Assembly (NCBI GenBank): GCA_023402395.1
Contig: JAEYGI010000002.1
Span: forward strand, 62,001-126,000
Length of the DNA stretch: 64,000 bases
Direction of reading: 5' to 3'
DNA from: Bacillota bacterium
Lineage (GTDB): Bacteria > Bacillota > UBA4882 > UBA8346
In this document: piece by piece, positions 50,672-60,582 of the stretch
Layout of the letters: each line of letters opens with the position of its first letter
Numbering within the stretch: the stretch's first letter is position 1
Made by a program: the position numbers and the translations under genes
The notes under the pieces: generated by a model
Database searches by the model: none
The model's input: the letters and a program-made list of their open reading frames with translations, nothing else
What the model was told of the DNA's origin: nothing

Positions 50672-51706
50672 CTATTTTCCTATAAGTCTCAAATCGGCTT
50701 CAACCATCATCTTGACTAGGCTGGGAAAGTCTATCTTTCGCCTCCATTTCAATTCTCGTTCAGCTTTGGAAGGGTCTCCCCAGAGCAATTCCACCTCAGT
50801 CGGACGAAAATAACGCGGATTTATATCCACCAATGTTCTACCGGTTTTTGCATCTAATCCTTTTTCCGAGATTCCCGAACCTTCCCAAATCAATTCCACT
50901 CCAACCTCTTTAAAAGCCATTTCCGTAAATTCCCGGACCGTATGGGTCTCACCAGTGGCAATTACATAATCAGAAGGTTGGTCTTGTTGTAGCATCAACC
51001 ACATCGCCTCCACATAATCTCCGGCAAATCCCCAGTCCCGTTTGGCATCCAAGTTCCCAAGGCTCAATTTCTCTCGTTTTCCTGCAATAATACCGGCCAC
51101 GGCCCGTGTAATTTTCCGGGTAACAAAGGTCTCCCCGCGACGGGGGGATTCATGGTTAAATAATAGACCGTTACAAGCGTAAATATTATAAGCTTCGCGA
51201 TAATTCACTGTAATCCAATAGGCATATAATTTGGCAGCCGCATAGGGGCTACGGGGATAAAACGGTGTTTTTTCGTTTTGAGGAGCTGTTCCCGGTATGC
51301 CACCAAATAATTCAGAAGTAGATGCTTGATAAAATCTGGCCTTAATACCGCTTTCTTTGATGGCATCCAGTATCCGTAAGGTGCCAATTGCATCCGTCTC
51401 CGCCGTATATTCAGGCACTTCAAACGAAACTTGGACATGACTCTGGGCGGCTAAATTATAAATTTCATCGGGCGCGACTTTTTCAATGATCCGGTTCAAA
51501 TTGCTAGAGTCGGTCAAGTCTCCGTGATATAAAAATAAAAATTTATTCCCAATAGTGGGATCTTCGAAAAGATGATCAATACGCTCCGTATTGAAGCTAC
51601 TCGCTCTCCGGATAATTCCATGGACTTGATAGCCCTTATCCAATAAAAATTCAGTTAAATAAGAACCATCTTGACCCGTAATTCCAGTAATTAAAGCTTT
51701 TATCAT
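50672..51706 (-). CDS. gmd: GDP-mannose 4,6-dehydratase
   Basis: The 344-residue enzyme starts MIKALITGITGQDGSYLTEFLLDKGYQVHGIIRRAS, with the NADP-binding GxxGxxG, and has NTERIDHLFEDP, YQASTSELFGG, YPRSPYAAAKLYAYW (catalytic Tyr and Lys) and NGLLFNHESPRRGETFVTRKI. It converts GDP-mannose to GDP-4-keto-6-deoxymannose for Fcl. It is separated from fcl by three genes. A second, broken copy end is next to fcl. Confidence 0.97.
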   Translation of the reverse strand: MIKALITGITGQDGSYLTEFLLDKGYQVHGIIRRASSFNTERIDHLFEDPTIGNKFLFLYHGDLTDSSNLNRIIEKVAPDEIYNLAAQSHVQVSFEVPEYTAETDAIGTLRILDAIKESGIKARFYQASTSELFGGIPGTAPQNEKTPFYPRSPYAAAKLYAYWITVNYREAYNIYACNGLLFNHESPRRGETFVTRKITRAVAGIIAGKREKLSLGNLDAKRDWGFAGDYVEAMWLMLQQDQPSDYVIATGETHTVREFTEMAFKEVGVELIWEGSGISEKGLDAKTGRTLVDINPRYFRPTEVELLWGDPSKAERELKWRRKIDFPSLVKMMVEADLRLIGK

Positions 51707-51803
51707 GGTGGTGGACCCCCAATATTTATTTATAGATTACAATCTATTCATAAGACGATCCTAAAATTATATTTGCCTTAATAGCTTATATTTCAATCTT
51801 ATT

Positions 51804-52976
51804 TTAATTATATTTTCTAAATTTACTTAATAGCCAAACTAACTTCTTAAACATTGACCTTAATTTAGAAGATGGTTTCATATATTTCTTTAATAGCCTT
51901 TCAAACTGAAGTTGATAAAAATCTATAAAAAACTGCTCCCTTTTCTGAGAAGCTGCGACTGGTCCAATCAAACACGGATTTCCGCCAATAGCTAGTTCAA
52001 TTTGACATTCGGAAAAAAACAGATTACTCATAACATCATCAAAGGTCTTTTTTGCTTTATCTGTATTTAAGAGAACTAAAGATGTTCCATGACCATCATC
52101 AAGTTCAGGATGTTGAGAGCCAATACCCCAAAAATCCCCTAAAGTGATATCACCTTTTCGTGGAATCCCAGTAAATTGACATCTGTAACAACTGGGACGC
52201 AAAAAAATGTTTTTTAAAAAACCGTTCATATAATAGTTTTGACTTCCACTTTCACTAAATTGAGAGCCATTATCGAAGTCAACTAAAAACCTATAATTCT
52301 CCCAGCCTTGGGACTTATCGCGAAACGAAAGCGAAATCGGTTTAGAGTTAAACCTTTTCTCAATATATTGTAAGTACCTTCGAAAGATCATCGTTGAAGG
52401 AACGCCATGACATACTAAATCACACGTTAAAAGGTTCAAATCATCTTTTCTCAAAAAACTATAAAGACCAGAAACCTGACAAGGCGTTCCAGAAAATAAA
52501 ACTTTTCTTCCTTGCATTAGAAACTTATTAATTTTTTGATACACATCCCCGATTTGACTCTGGACATACTTTGATCCTCGTAATAATGACAAATCCTCTT
52601 TGTTTTCCACAAATTGATGATGAATCATCAAGTCAGCTTTAAAAGCTGCACCGCAGACCACTCCACCCTGGTTTAGCACACTTTCTGCCATAGCTGTAAA
52701 AACACCGCCTGATGAACTCCTAAGTCGAATTTGTTCGTTTTTATGCCAAGCCGCTAAAACAATTGGAGGATTTAGCTTTTTTTCTCCGCTAACTGGATGG
52801 ATAACAGGACAAACCTTTTCGCACTGTCCACAACCTAAACACAAATCTTCATCTCTCAAAGGATAAATGAAGCCTTCATAGTCTTCTTTCATAGTCATAG
52901 CTTGATATGGACATACATTTATACAAGCCCAACACCCACAACAGGTTTCTTTCTTATTTCCTAAAAGAAAAAACAT
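51804..52976 (-). CDS. FrhB-like iron-sulfur protein of polysaccharide cluster
   Basis: This 390-residue protein has two N-terminal 4Fe-4S ferredoxin motifs (CCGCWACINVCP near residue 12 and CLGCGQCEKVCP near 46) and a coenzyme F420 hydrogenase/dehydrogenase beta-subunit domain (SSGGVFTAMAESVL, FSGTPCQVSGLYSFL, CRFTGIPRKGD-like segment CQFTGIPRKGDITLGDFWG). In polysaccharide clusters it is often paired with a pyruvyl transferase, as here two genes upstream; its reaction there is not known. It overlaps the flippase gene by 16 bases. Confidence 0.87.
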   Translation of the reverse strand: MFFLLGNKKETCCGCWACINVCPYQAMTMKEDYEGFIYPLRDEDLCLGCGQCEKVCPVIHPVSGEKKLNPPIVLAAWHKNEQIRLRSSSGGVFTAMAESVLNQGGVVCGAAFKADLMIHHQFVENKEDLSLLRGSKYVQSQIGDVYQKINKFLMQGRKVLFSGTPCQVSGLYSFLRKDDLNLLTCDLVCHGVPSTMIFRRYLQYIEKRFNSKPISLSFRDKSQGWENYRFLVDFDNGSQFSESGSQNYYMNGFLKNIFLRPSCYRCQFTGIPRKGDITLGDFWGIGSQHPELDDGHGTSLVLLNTDKAKKTFDDVMSNLFFSECQIELAIGGNPCLIGPVAASQKREQFFIDFYQLQFERLLKKYMKPSSKLRSMFKKLVWLLSKFRKYN

Positions 52977-54520
52977 GTAACACCATCATTTAACTTTTTG
53001 TTTCTTAGTTGCTTGACAATTCCTTTTAGAGGGGTTAATATTAAATTTTTTTCATACTCATTCATTCCAAAATACCATATAAGAACATAATATATCAAAG
53101 TAAATAAGACTCCCTGAACCAATAATACTAGCCAAGAATGTCCTTGTACTAGCAAAGTCAGAGTTCCGACACCTGCAGCAATAAACATTATAGGGAGCAA
53201 TCCAACGTTTACTTCTTTGAAAAATCTGGGAATGTTTAAACCAACCTTAAAATAATAATAGAGATTAATAGCAACAATGTTCCCAACGACTAGAGCTACC
53301 GCAGTACCTAAGGCTACTCCAACTGTCCCATATTCCTTCAACAATACCAGACTAATCAGGATATTGCACACAGCAATAACGACAGACATTAATGATCGGA
53401 AGGCATGCATTCCCTTTGCTTGTAATATTGAGATACCAACATTTTGAAATAGGGGCACAGTCAACGGGATCATAATTAATACGGAAATGACCCAAGCCAA
53501 GCCATAATCCGGTCCGGCCCAGAGAAGTATAAACTGTTTCCCAAACAAAATAAACGCCAATAGGATATATCCAAGGATAATAAATTGAATCCGTCCGGCT
53601 TTAATGAATAAATCCGTCATTTGTTCACCAGATACTTTATGTATTACCAACTGAGTTACTCTGGGTAAAAATAAACCGGAAATGGCTGTCGAAAATTGCA
53701 TATAATATTGCGGGAACTGAATACCAACCGCAAATACTGCTACTGCAGCCGTTCCGGCAGTAATGCCTAATATCACTTGTCCCAGCCTCCAGTAAACTTG
53801 ATCAACCACCATATTTAGAAACACAAAAAAGGAGTATCCAAATACTTCTTGCAATAATACTTTTTCAAAATAATGCAGCCTGATCCGAACCTTCATTTTG
53901 ACAAATACATAAAACATTGTGATCAGCATCATGCAAACATTAAGCACTGTATCCAACATCACAATTGTGATAGCCTTATACCCCGAAGATAGTAAAATAA
54001 ATAAGATGCCGGTCCGTAGAATGATTCTTATCAGAGTTAATATACGTGGTAAAACAAATTGTTCATGGCCGGACATGATGGCTGAAAATGAATTAAGTGG
54101 TAAAGATAGAGCTAGATTCGATATTAGGATTAAGAACATCACTTTGGCTTTACCCATTTCCATCACTGTCAAGGAATCGCCAAAGATCGCCTGTAACTTG
54201 AAATAAAGAATAATTCCTATCAATAATACCAAGATCGAAATGACTGAATAGATCAACATACAAATCGCAAGAAAATTCTCTTGGCCTTTTTGATCTTTTT
54301 CAGCACGATATTTGGCAACAAAACGTATGATGGTATTCCCAAGGCCAAAATCCAATACAACGATGTATCCTACAAAAGACCCAATTAATGCGTATAGCCC
54401 ATACTCCGATTTCCCCAGGCATCGAAGCATAAAGGGAGTGAAAAGTAAATTGACTATATTGGATAAAAAGATGATGGCATATGATAAAATTGCACCTAAT
54501 TTAATCTGGTTAACTTTCAT
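52961..54520 (-). CDS. wzx: Wzx-type flippase (polysaccharide exporter)
   Basis: This 519-residue membrane protein has about twelve to fourteen helices and the polysaccharide-synthesis MATE-like start ILSYAIIFLSNIVNLLFTPFMLRCLGKSEYGLYALIGSF. It would flip the lipid-linked repeat unit across the membrane. It overlaps the FrhB-like gene and follows the pyruvyl transferase by about 25 bases, so these are probably one transcript. Its AT-rich base use is like the rest of the right part. Confidence 0.92.
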   Translation of the reverse strand: MKVNQIKLGAILSYAIIFLSNIVNLLFTPFMLRCLGKSEYGLYALIGSFVGYIVVLDFGLGNTIIRFVAKYRAEKDQKGQENFLAICMLIYSVISILVLLIGIILYFKLQAIFGDSLTVMEMGKAKVMFLILISNLALSLPLNSFSAIMSGHEQFVLPRILTLIRIILRTGILFILLSSGYKAITIVMLDTVLNVCMMLITMFYVFVKMKVRIRLHYFEKVLLQEVFGYSFFVFLNMVVDQVYWRLGQVILGITAGTAAVAVFAVGIQFPQYYMQFSTAISGLFLPRVTQLVIHKVSGEQMTDLFIKAGRIQFIILGYILLAFILFGKQFILLWAGPDYGLAWVISVLIMIPLTVPLFQNVGISILQAKGMHAFRSLMSVVIAVCNILISLVLLKEYGTVGVALGTAVALVVGNIVAINLYYYFKVGLNIPRFFKEVNVGLLPIMFIAAGVGTLTLLVQGHSWLVLLVQGVLFTLIYYVLIWYFGMNEYEKNLILTPLKGIVKQLRNKKLNDGVTCFFF

Positions 54521-54545
54521 TCAATACTCTTTTCGCTTTTTTGGG

Positions 54546-55745
54546 TTATTCTTCAATTAATTTTTGGATATGTTTCACTGCCTGTCTTGCGCTCTCGATA
54601 TAACCAGGCATTATATTTTGTAAATGAAAACGCAAATCTTCTTCCCGTTCATGCAATCCTTCAAAAGCTTTAATAAGCTGTTTTTCATCACTCATTTTGG
54701 GGATGGATAAGACCAAATCGTTTTCATTGTCAAAAACATCCTTGACAATGCCACGGGCCTTAACACTATACCCTAAAACGAGTGTAGGAACACAGGTGGA
54801 ATATGCCGCAATCGTCGCATGAGTCCGGGCCCCGATAAACATACGGCATCGGGATATAAAACCTTTTAGCTGAGGCGCATTAAATCCTTCTCCAATGAGT
54901 ATAACACGTTTCGAATCTTTAAATATTTCATAAAGCTGTTTTAAAGGTCCCAAATCATTATTAGTAACCCAAGTTACATGAGGTATTAAAGCAACATTGC
55001 TTTCAGTATATTTTATTATATATTCTATTAATTTTTTTGTTGCGTTGATAACTATCCCCGGTGACTTTTCAAGGCGAATAACTAAGGGACTAATATTTAA
55101 TCCTATGGTATTTCCCTCCAGCCATCCTTCAGGTAATTCTAGACTTTCGCTTTTCATTGTAAAAGCAGGATCCGGACAAAGTATTGTATTTTTTGAGATA
55201 CCGTGTTCCAACAATGCCTTATAAGTTATGGACTCCCTGGCAATAATCAAGTCGAAAAGTTTTAAGTCTTTCTCCATTTCATCGTCAATTTCATTTGGCT
55301 CAATAGAACATCCCCATAGAATTAACTTTTTACCCGCTTTGTTTATTTCTTTATCAATCGTATAAAGCATAGGGTACATTTTATAACCTTTAAAATAGTT
55401 ATCCCCTCCAATTGATATTGCTATATCTGCCACTCTACCAGATTTTATAACTTGACCATTGTATATCTTATAAGCCAGCTTACTTTTAAATACCCGATTT
55501 AAGATGATAGCTATAATCTTTAAAGGATGAATTTTGCTTGTATATTTGTTACTAACAATATACCTATCTACATCCTTTTGATATGCCTGCTCATCTTCTG
55601 CTGGATTATTTGAGGCAACTGTTATATAGGTATTATTTAGATTATCTTTCAAGCATTTAGAAATTGTTCTTAGCAACGCATCACATCCACGGTTTAAACT
55701 ACCACCATGGGCGAAAAGCAAAATTTTATTATCATTATTTATCAT
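54546..55745 (-). CDS. Polysaccharide pyruvyl transferase family protein
   Basis: This 399-residue protein has the family segments LFAHGGSLNRGCDALLRTISKCL, ISIGGDNYFKGYKMYPMLY, and IGARTHATIAAYSTCVPTLVLGYSVKARG, with the conserved histidine. Members transfer pyruvate from phosphoenolpyruvate to sugars, giving ketal groups on cell-wall or capsular glycans. It lies upstream of the flippase and FrhB-like genes, a common trio. Confidence 0.87.
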   Translation of the reverse strand: MINNDNKILLFAHGGSLNRGCDALLRTISKCLKDNLNNTYITVASNNPAEDEQAYQKDVDRYIVSNKYTSKIHPLKIIAIILNRVFKSKLAYKIYNGQVIKSGRVADIAISIGGDNYFKGYKMYPMLYTIDKEINKAGKKLILWGCSIEPNEIDDEMEKDLKLFDLIIARESITYKALLEHGISKNTILCPDPAFTMKSESLELPEGWLEGNTIGLNISPLVIRLEKSPGIVINATKKLIEYIIKYTESNVALIPHVTWVTNNDLGPLKQLYEIFKDSKRVILIGEGFNAPQLKGFISRCRMFIGARTHATIAAYSTCVPTLVLGYSVKARGIVKDVFDNENDLVLSIPKMSDEKQLIKAFEGLHEREEDLRFHLQNIMPGYIESARQAVKHIQKLIEE

Positions 55746-55805
55746 AACTTTAACTTTACCTTCTTATTCTTTGAAATAAATCCTTTATATAATTAGCCAT
55801 ATTAT

Positions 55806-56747
55806 TTATACCCGTCCACTTTCAAGTAACATGAGGAAATTTTCATATGTTTGTCGAATTCCGGTCTCCAAAGATGTGCTCGCTTCCCACCCTAACCCCT
55901 TCAACTTGCTGACATCCAACAACTTACGAGGTGTCCCATCCGGCATCGCGTTGTTCCACCGGATTTCACCCGTAAATCCAATGATCTCCTTAATGATCTC
56001 GGCCAATTCTTTAATTGTCACATCCGTACCTACCCCAATATTGACAATTTCACTGCTATCATAATGATTCATGAGATACACACAAGCATCTGCTAAGTCA
56101 TCAGCATATAAAAATTCCCGTCTTGGATATCCAGTCCCCCAAATTTCCACAAACAGTTCGGAGCTTACCTTCGCCTTGTGAAATTTCCGGATCAACGCCG
56201 GGAGTACGTGGGAATTTTGCAAATCATAGTTATCGTTGGGTCCGTAAAGATTGGTCGGCATCACCGAGATAAAATTGGTGGCATATTGCCGATTATACGC
56301 CTGACACATTTTAATCCCGGAAATTTTTGCCAACGCATAAGGTTCATTGGTGAATTCCAGCTCTCCGGTCAAAAGATATTCTTCCTTCATCGGTTGCGGG
56401 GCAAACTTAGGGTAAATACAGGAACTCCCTAAGAACAATAATTTTTTTACTCCATATTTGTATGCAAAATGAATCAAATTACTTTGAATGGCCAAATTTT
56501 CGTATATAAAATCCGCCGGATAGGTGTTATTTGCATATATCCCGCCAACTTTGGCAGCAGCAAGAAATAAATAGTCCGGCTTTTCTTTTTGAAAGAAAGC
56601 TTCAACTGCAGCTTGATCGGTAAGGTTGAGTTCTGATCTAGTCCGGGTCAAAATATTTTTATAACCCATTGCTTTTAATTTGCGATGGATCGCCGAACCC
56701 ACCAGCCCCCGGTGTCCCGCTATATAAATCTTTGTTTCTGTATTCAA
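55806..56747 (-). CDS. fcl: GDP-L-fucose synthase
   Basis: The protein of about 313 residues begins (M)NTETKIYIAGHRGLVGSAIHRKL, has FLAAAKVGGIYANNTYPADFIYENL, LFLGSSCIYPKFAPQPMKEE, YALAKISGIKMCQAYNRQY (Tyr, Lys) and ANLYGPNDNYD-like NLYGPNDNYDLQNSHVLPAL. It epimerises and reduces GDP-4-keto-6-deoxymannose to GDP-L-fucose. An ATG at 56768 has no ribosome site. The TTG at 56747 follows AAGGAAGTG and gives the usual short N-terminus, so it is preferred. A gmd fragment lies just upstream. Confidence 0.95.
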   Translation of the reverse strand: MNTETKIYIAGHRGLVGSAIHRKLKAMGYKNILTRTRSELNLTDQAAVEAFFQKEKPDYLFLAAAKVGGIYANNTYPADFIYENLAIQSNLIHFAYKYGVKKLLFLGSSCIYPKFAPQPMKEEYLLTGELEFTNEPYALAKISGIKMCQAYNRQYATNFISVMPTNLYGPNDNYDLQNSHVLPALIRKFHKAKVSSELFVEIWGTGYPRREFLYADDLADACVYLMNHYDSSEIVNIGVGTDVTIKELAEIIKEIIGFTGEIRWNNAMPDGTPRKLLDVSKLKGLGWEASTSLETGIRQTYENFLMLLESGRV

Positions 56748-56812
56748 TGGAATCACTTCCTTATACATTATAACATTCTATTCGTTATTGTCATTAATCT
56801 TTTAAATCGTTT

Positions 56813-56908
56813 CTAGAGCAGAGCGTTAATGTAACTTTGCTTCCAGCCCAATTTCTGATTTGCTTTGGTCAGATCACCTAAAGCACGTTCTTCATTTAGG
56901 AAAAAATC
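56813..56908 (-). pseudogene. 3' fragment of a second gmd gene
   Basis: The minus strand codes DFFLNEERALGDLTKANQ then KLGWKQSY and a stop soon after. This matches the Gmd C-terminal pattern (YFRPTEVELLWGDPSKAERELKW in the intact copy at 50672). It begins directly at the stop codon of the WecG/TagA gene, has no start, and lies upstream of fcl in the usual gmd-fcl order. Confidence 0.65.
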
Positions 56909-57680
56909 ACGTATTTTCTTTGGGATTTTTGAACTTATTTAATAATAAATCTGATAATATATAATATATAAATAACGCATTTGTAATTAGATACCTTTTC
57001 CAAAGCCGACGTGGTTCTTGCATTAAACGATATAACCATTCCAATCCTATATTTTGCATCCAAAGCGGTGCTCGTTTAACTAAACCGGAATGAAAATTAA
57101 AAGCAGCACCTACTCCTATTAAAACTGACGATTTTATTTTATTAACGTGTTCCATCATCCATATTTCCTGTTTGGGCGCTCCTAACCCAACCCAAATAAA
57201 ATCCGGATCTAATTTATTGATTGAATCTAATAGCATTTTGTCTTCTTCCTCGGTCAAAGGTCGAAATGGAGGTGAAAACATCCCAACGATTTTAAGAGTC
57301 TTATATTTACATTTTAAATTGTTATATAATAATCGAAGTGTTTCTTGAGTTGAACCGTAGAGATAATGAGTATACCCTTTTTTTTCACTTACTTCAAAAA
57401 TTTTTTCCATTAAATCTGGACCTGAACATTTTTCAAGGTCACAATAGCCATTAAATTTACAGAGCCAGACTAAAGGCATACCATCTGGGAAAACTATCGA
57501 AGCATTATTGGTAATATCTCTAAATTTGAGATTTTGTCGACCAGTAACTATAGTATGAACATTTGAAAAACAAATATAAGAAGAAGATTGTCTATTTAAT
57601 AAGTCTTCAATATTGTTTAAGGCTTCATCTGTTTTTATAACATTTACCTTAGAACCTAGAATATCACATCTCATTCTCAT
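56907..57680 (-). CDS. WecG/TagA/CpsF family glycosyltransferase
   Basis: The protein of about 257 residues starts MRMRCDILGSKVNVIKTDEALNNIE and has FPDGMPLVWLCKF, YLYGSTQETLRLL, and DFIWVGLGAPKQEIWMMEH, LIGVGAAFNFHSGLVKRAP, the GT26 signatures. Such enzymes add N-acetylmannosamine-type sugars to lipid-linked acceptors, usually as the second sugar. The longer frame adds 30 weak residues; GAGGTATT before the ATG at 57680 decides the start. Confidence 0.92.
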   Translation of the reverse strand: MRMRCDILGSKVNVIKTDEALNNIEDLLNRQSSSYICFSNVHTIVTGRQNLKFRDITNNASIVFPDGMPLVWLCKFNGYCDLEKCSGPDLMEKIFEVSEKKGYTHYLYGSTQETLRLLYNNLKCKYKTLKIVGMFSPPFRPLTEEEDKMLLDSINKLDPDFIWVGLGAPKQEIWMMEHVNKIKSSVLIGVGAAFNFHSGLVKRAPLWMQNIGLEWLYRLMQEPRRLWKRYLITNALFIYYILSDLLLNKFKNPKENT

Positions 57681-57818
57681 AATACCTCGAAAATAAATTT
57701 GAAATTGTTCATTTGGATTGGAGTATTTATTATAATTTGTCTGACAATGACAATGCGCAACATAAGTCAACGCTCAATTTCAACCCATATAATCCTTTTG
57801 CGAGGTTCTGTTTCCAAC

Positions 57819-58982
57819 TTATCCATTCTTGAGAAGTTGATTATACAAATTTATTAGATTGTCATAAAATACGTGCGAACTATATCGGTTGATAAATGAT
57901 TCATAAGCATTCTTTGACATTTCAAGCAATTTTTGATCGTTTTCAATAGTATACCTAATCTTTGCTTTAAGATCCATAGAATTGGTTGATTGAAATAGTA
58001 ACCCATTATAATTATCTTTGATCATATGTTGAAGTCCACCGGTTTTGGAAACAATCGCCATTGTACCTAAAGATAAAGCTTCTAAAACGACAGTTGGAAA
58101 ATTTTCATACCATTCCGAAGGAACAATTATAGCCTTAGCATGTTCTATTATTTCGTCTTTTATTTGACCATTTAAAAACCCAAGAAATTCAATATTCTTT
58201 ATATTCTTCTTCTGTATATACTTCACAAGTTTATTTTTTTCGTCACCATCACCAAGAATTTTTAGTTGTATATTGGGTAATAGTTCAATTGCTTCTATTA
58301 GGGTGAAAATACCTTTCTCTTTTGATAATCGTCCCACATATACTAGATAATTTTTCTTATGAAAATTAGGTCCATTAGTACATGAAATGCCATTAGGAAT
58401 TACAACGATTTTATCAGACGAATATCCTTTACGGATCATTATCTCTCTCATAAATTCGTTTAAAGCGATAAATTTGTCAATCTTTCCGAATATCCCTATT
58501 TTACTATTTTTATTGAGAATATCGGAATACCAGTAACTTTGAATATAACTATTCCTATAGCATCTTTTTATTGCACAATAATAGAAATCTCCTTTCTCAA
58601 GACATAAAGTACATACTTTTCCTTTATTAAAAAACAAACCATTTGGACATGCAAGCCGGTAATTATGTAATGTTTGAATGATCGGAATTCCTTTACCAGC
58701 CAAAACATCATAAACACTAGGCGAAATTTGAGGGAATATATTATGAATATGCGCTATTTCCGGCTTATAATTGAAGATTATCTCATTCAATTCTTTTATG
58801 GTGTTAATAGAATAATATGCTTCTTTGAACACTTTATATTTATTTCTTGGCAATTCATTATTATTCTTTGAATATAAAAACACCTCGTTTCCACGTCCGT
58901 TTAATAATTTTACCTGTTCATGAACCATTTGGTCTTCTCCGCCATATTGCTTATAGAAATTGTGTACAATCAATATTCTCAT
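57819..58982 (-). CDS. GT4-family glycosyltransferase
   Basis: The protein of about 387 residues starts MRILIVHNFYKQYGGEDQMVHEQVKLL, with the family acceptor domain (IAHIHNIFPQISPSVYDVL, QTLHNYRLACPNGLF) and donor domain (YVGRLSKEKGIFTLIEAI, IIVPSEWYENFPTVVLEALSLG, with the EX7E motif). The CNxxxC-rich stretch (CTLCLEKGDFYYCAIKRC) is common in this subgroup. The donor sugar is unknown. The ATG at 58982 follows GGAGAAAATA. Confidence 0.92.
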   Translation of the reverse strand: MRILIVHNFYKQYGGEDQMVHEQVKLLNGRGNEVFLYSKNNNELPRNKYKVFKEAYYSINTIKELNEIIFNYKPEIAHIHNIFPQISPSVYDVLAGKGIPIIQTLHNYRLACPNGLFFNKGKVCTLCLEKGDFYYCAIKRCYRNSYIQSYWYSDILNKNSKIGIFGKIDKFIALNEFMREIMIRKGYSSDKIVVIPNGISCTNGPNFHKKNYLVYVGRLSKEKGIFTLIEAIELLPNIQLKILGDGDEKNKLVKYIQKKNIKNIEFLGFLNGQIKDEIIEHAKAIIVPSEWYENFPTVVLEALSLGTMAIVSKTGGLQHMIKDNYNGLLFQSTNSMDLKAKIRYTIENDQKLLEMSKNAYESFINRYSSHVFYDNLINLYNQLLKNG

Positions 58983-59082
58983 TATTTTCTCCAATCTTCT
59001 TAAATATTAGTTCGAACAACTCTTCTGATAGACGTTTATCAAACCTAAAAACCTATAATTACAATAACTATCTAAACACCTG

Positions 59083-60381
59083 TTAGGTTGAATTTATCAT
59101 AATTAATTTAGGATTATATAATTGATTGATAACAAACAGCCAAAAAAACAATGCGAAACTTGGATATTCAATCCACATATCTAATAAAAGAGTCCCTAAG
59201 CAAAACAAATATAAAAACCAACTCATATAGTTCGTTTTTGAAATCCTTGTTAAAAAACACATCCTAGTTAATACAACAAAAAAGAGAATTAAACCAGCCA
59301 ACCCCATCTCTCCATAAATTGCTTGAATTTGAATAAAAGGCTGATTTGAAACTCCATCCATATAGGGCTTGCTAGCTAATAACTCTTTATTCCAAAGTGG
59401 AATCATATATTGCTTAGTGTAATCTGAAGGAGTAGGTGGTATCCATTTGGGTTGTACTCTCAAATATTCACCACTAACTATAAATGCAGCTCGACTACTA
59501 TAGTTTCCTATTCCAACCCCAATGATAGGTATATACCACTTTTCTTTACTGAAATCACTAATTGTTGATTGAATCGCTAGTATTTTTCGTGGTGGAGAAA
59601 GCGAAACAATTTTAGTAATTAAGTTATATCCATAATAAATATTCCCAATTTGCGTTATAACCATAACAATTATACCAGGAATTAAAAATAGCGCCAATTT
59701 AAAATTATTTTTTGAAATTTTAGCATTGATAAAGCTAATGAAAAACTTTATCGCAAAAGTTAAAATAATTGTAAAAAAATATATAATTATCGAAGACACA
59801 TATGAAGGTAATATGAACATAATAATAGAAATAATATACCAAAATAAATAATTATGTTTCATTGAAGATAAATAATTATTCAAAAAATAGAATGATATAA
59901 ATGCAATGCTTAATGCAATTTGATGTGAATTGTATCCTGTTCCGACAAACACATCTCCCGCATCAATACTTACACCAAAAATATCGATTGAACCATTCTG
60001 AATTATTTTTATTATTCCTTGAACGAAAAAAAACAGACCTTGAACAATCAAATATAACTTAAACGTATTTTCCAGTTTATCTTCAGAATAATGGTACTTA
60101 AGTATTAAAGGATAAATGATAAAACTCGAAAATGTAAATAGTCCCCAAAATAGATTCTGTATATGAGAATAGTTCACCAGGAAAGACATTATCCCTATCG
60201 ATACTATAACTAATAATAATATTTCATTTTTAAACATTAATTTTGGAATACGAATACTCTTTAATAATTTTATTGATAATATAAAGATCGCAATTATTGT
60301 TCCTAAATATGGATTTGGTAATGTAACTGACATCATCAAGAAAAAAAGGTACTTTTCAATGTCGAGTTTTTTAACCTTCAT
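59083..60381 (-). CDS. wzy: Wzy-type O-antigen/polysaccharide polymerase
   Basis: This 432-residue protein has about ten to twelve hydrophobic helices and a large external loop (about 275-345, with YLRVQPKWIPPTPSDYTKQ and QPFIQIQAIYGEMGLAGLILFFVVL), the layout of O-antigen ligase/polymerase proteins. Sequence is poorly conserved in this family, so the call is based on topology and position among glycosyltransferases. It is strongly AT-rich. Confidence 0.8.
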   Translation of the reverse strand: MKVKKLDIEKYLFFLMMSVTLPNPYLGTIIAIFILSIKLLKSIRIPKLMFKNEILLLVIVSIGIMSFLVNYSHIQNLFWGLFTFSSFIIYPLILKYHYSEDKLENTFKLYLIVQGLFFFVQGIIKIIQNGSIDIFGVSIDAGDVFVGTGYNSHQIALSIAFISFYFLNNYLSSMKHNYLFWYIISIIMFILPSYVSSIIIYFFTIILTFAIKFFISFINAKISKNNFKLALFLIPGIIVMVITQIGNIYYGYNLITKIVSLSPPRKILAIQSTISDFSKEKWYIPIIGVGIGNYSSRAAFIVSGEYLRVQPKWIPPTPSDYTKQYMIPLWNKELLASKPYMDGVSNQPFIQIQAIYGEMGLAGLILFFVVLTRMCFLTRISKTNYMSWFLYLFCLGTLLLDMWIEYPSFALFFWLFVINQLYNPKLIMINST

Positions 60382-60582
60382 TAATTAAACTCCTAACTTA
60401 AGGGTCCAACAGAACTTGAAATAACTAACAATCGAACTATATTAACTCATATAAATTGAATATTAATAAATAAAAATCTTATAAATATATATACATTCAT
60501 AAGAATTACGTGACTTACTTATGATTTGATTTAACTCAAACGAATATAATTCCCTAGAAAGAATATTGGGCAAACAGAATTA

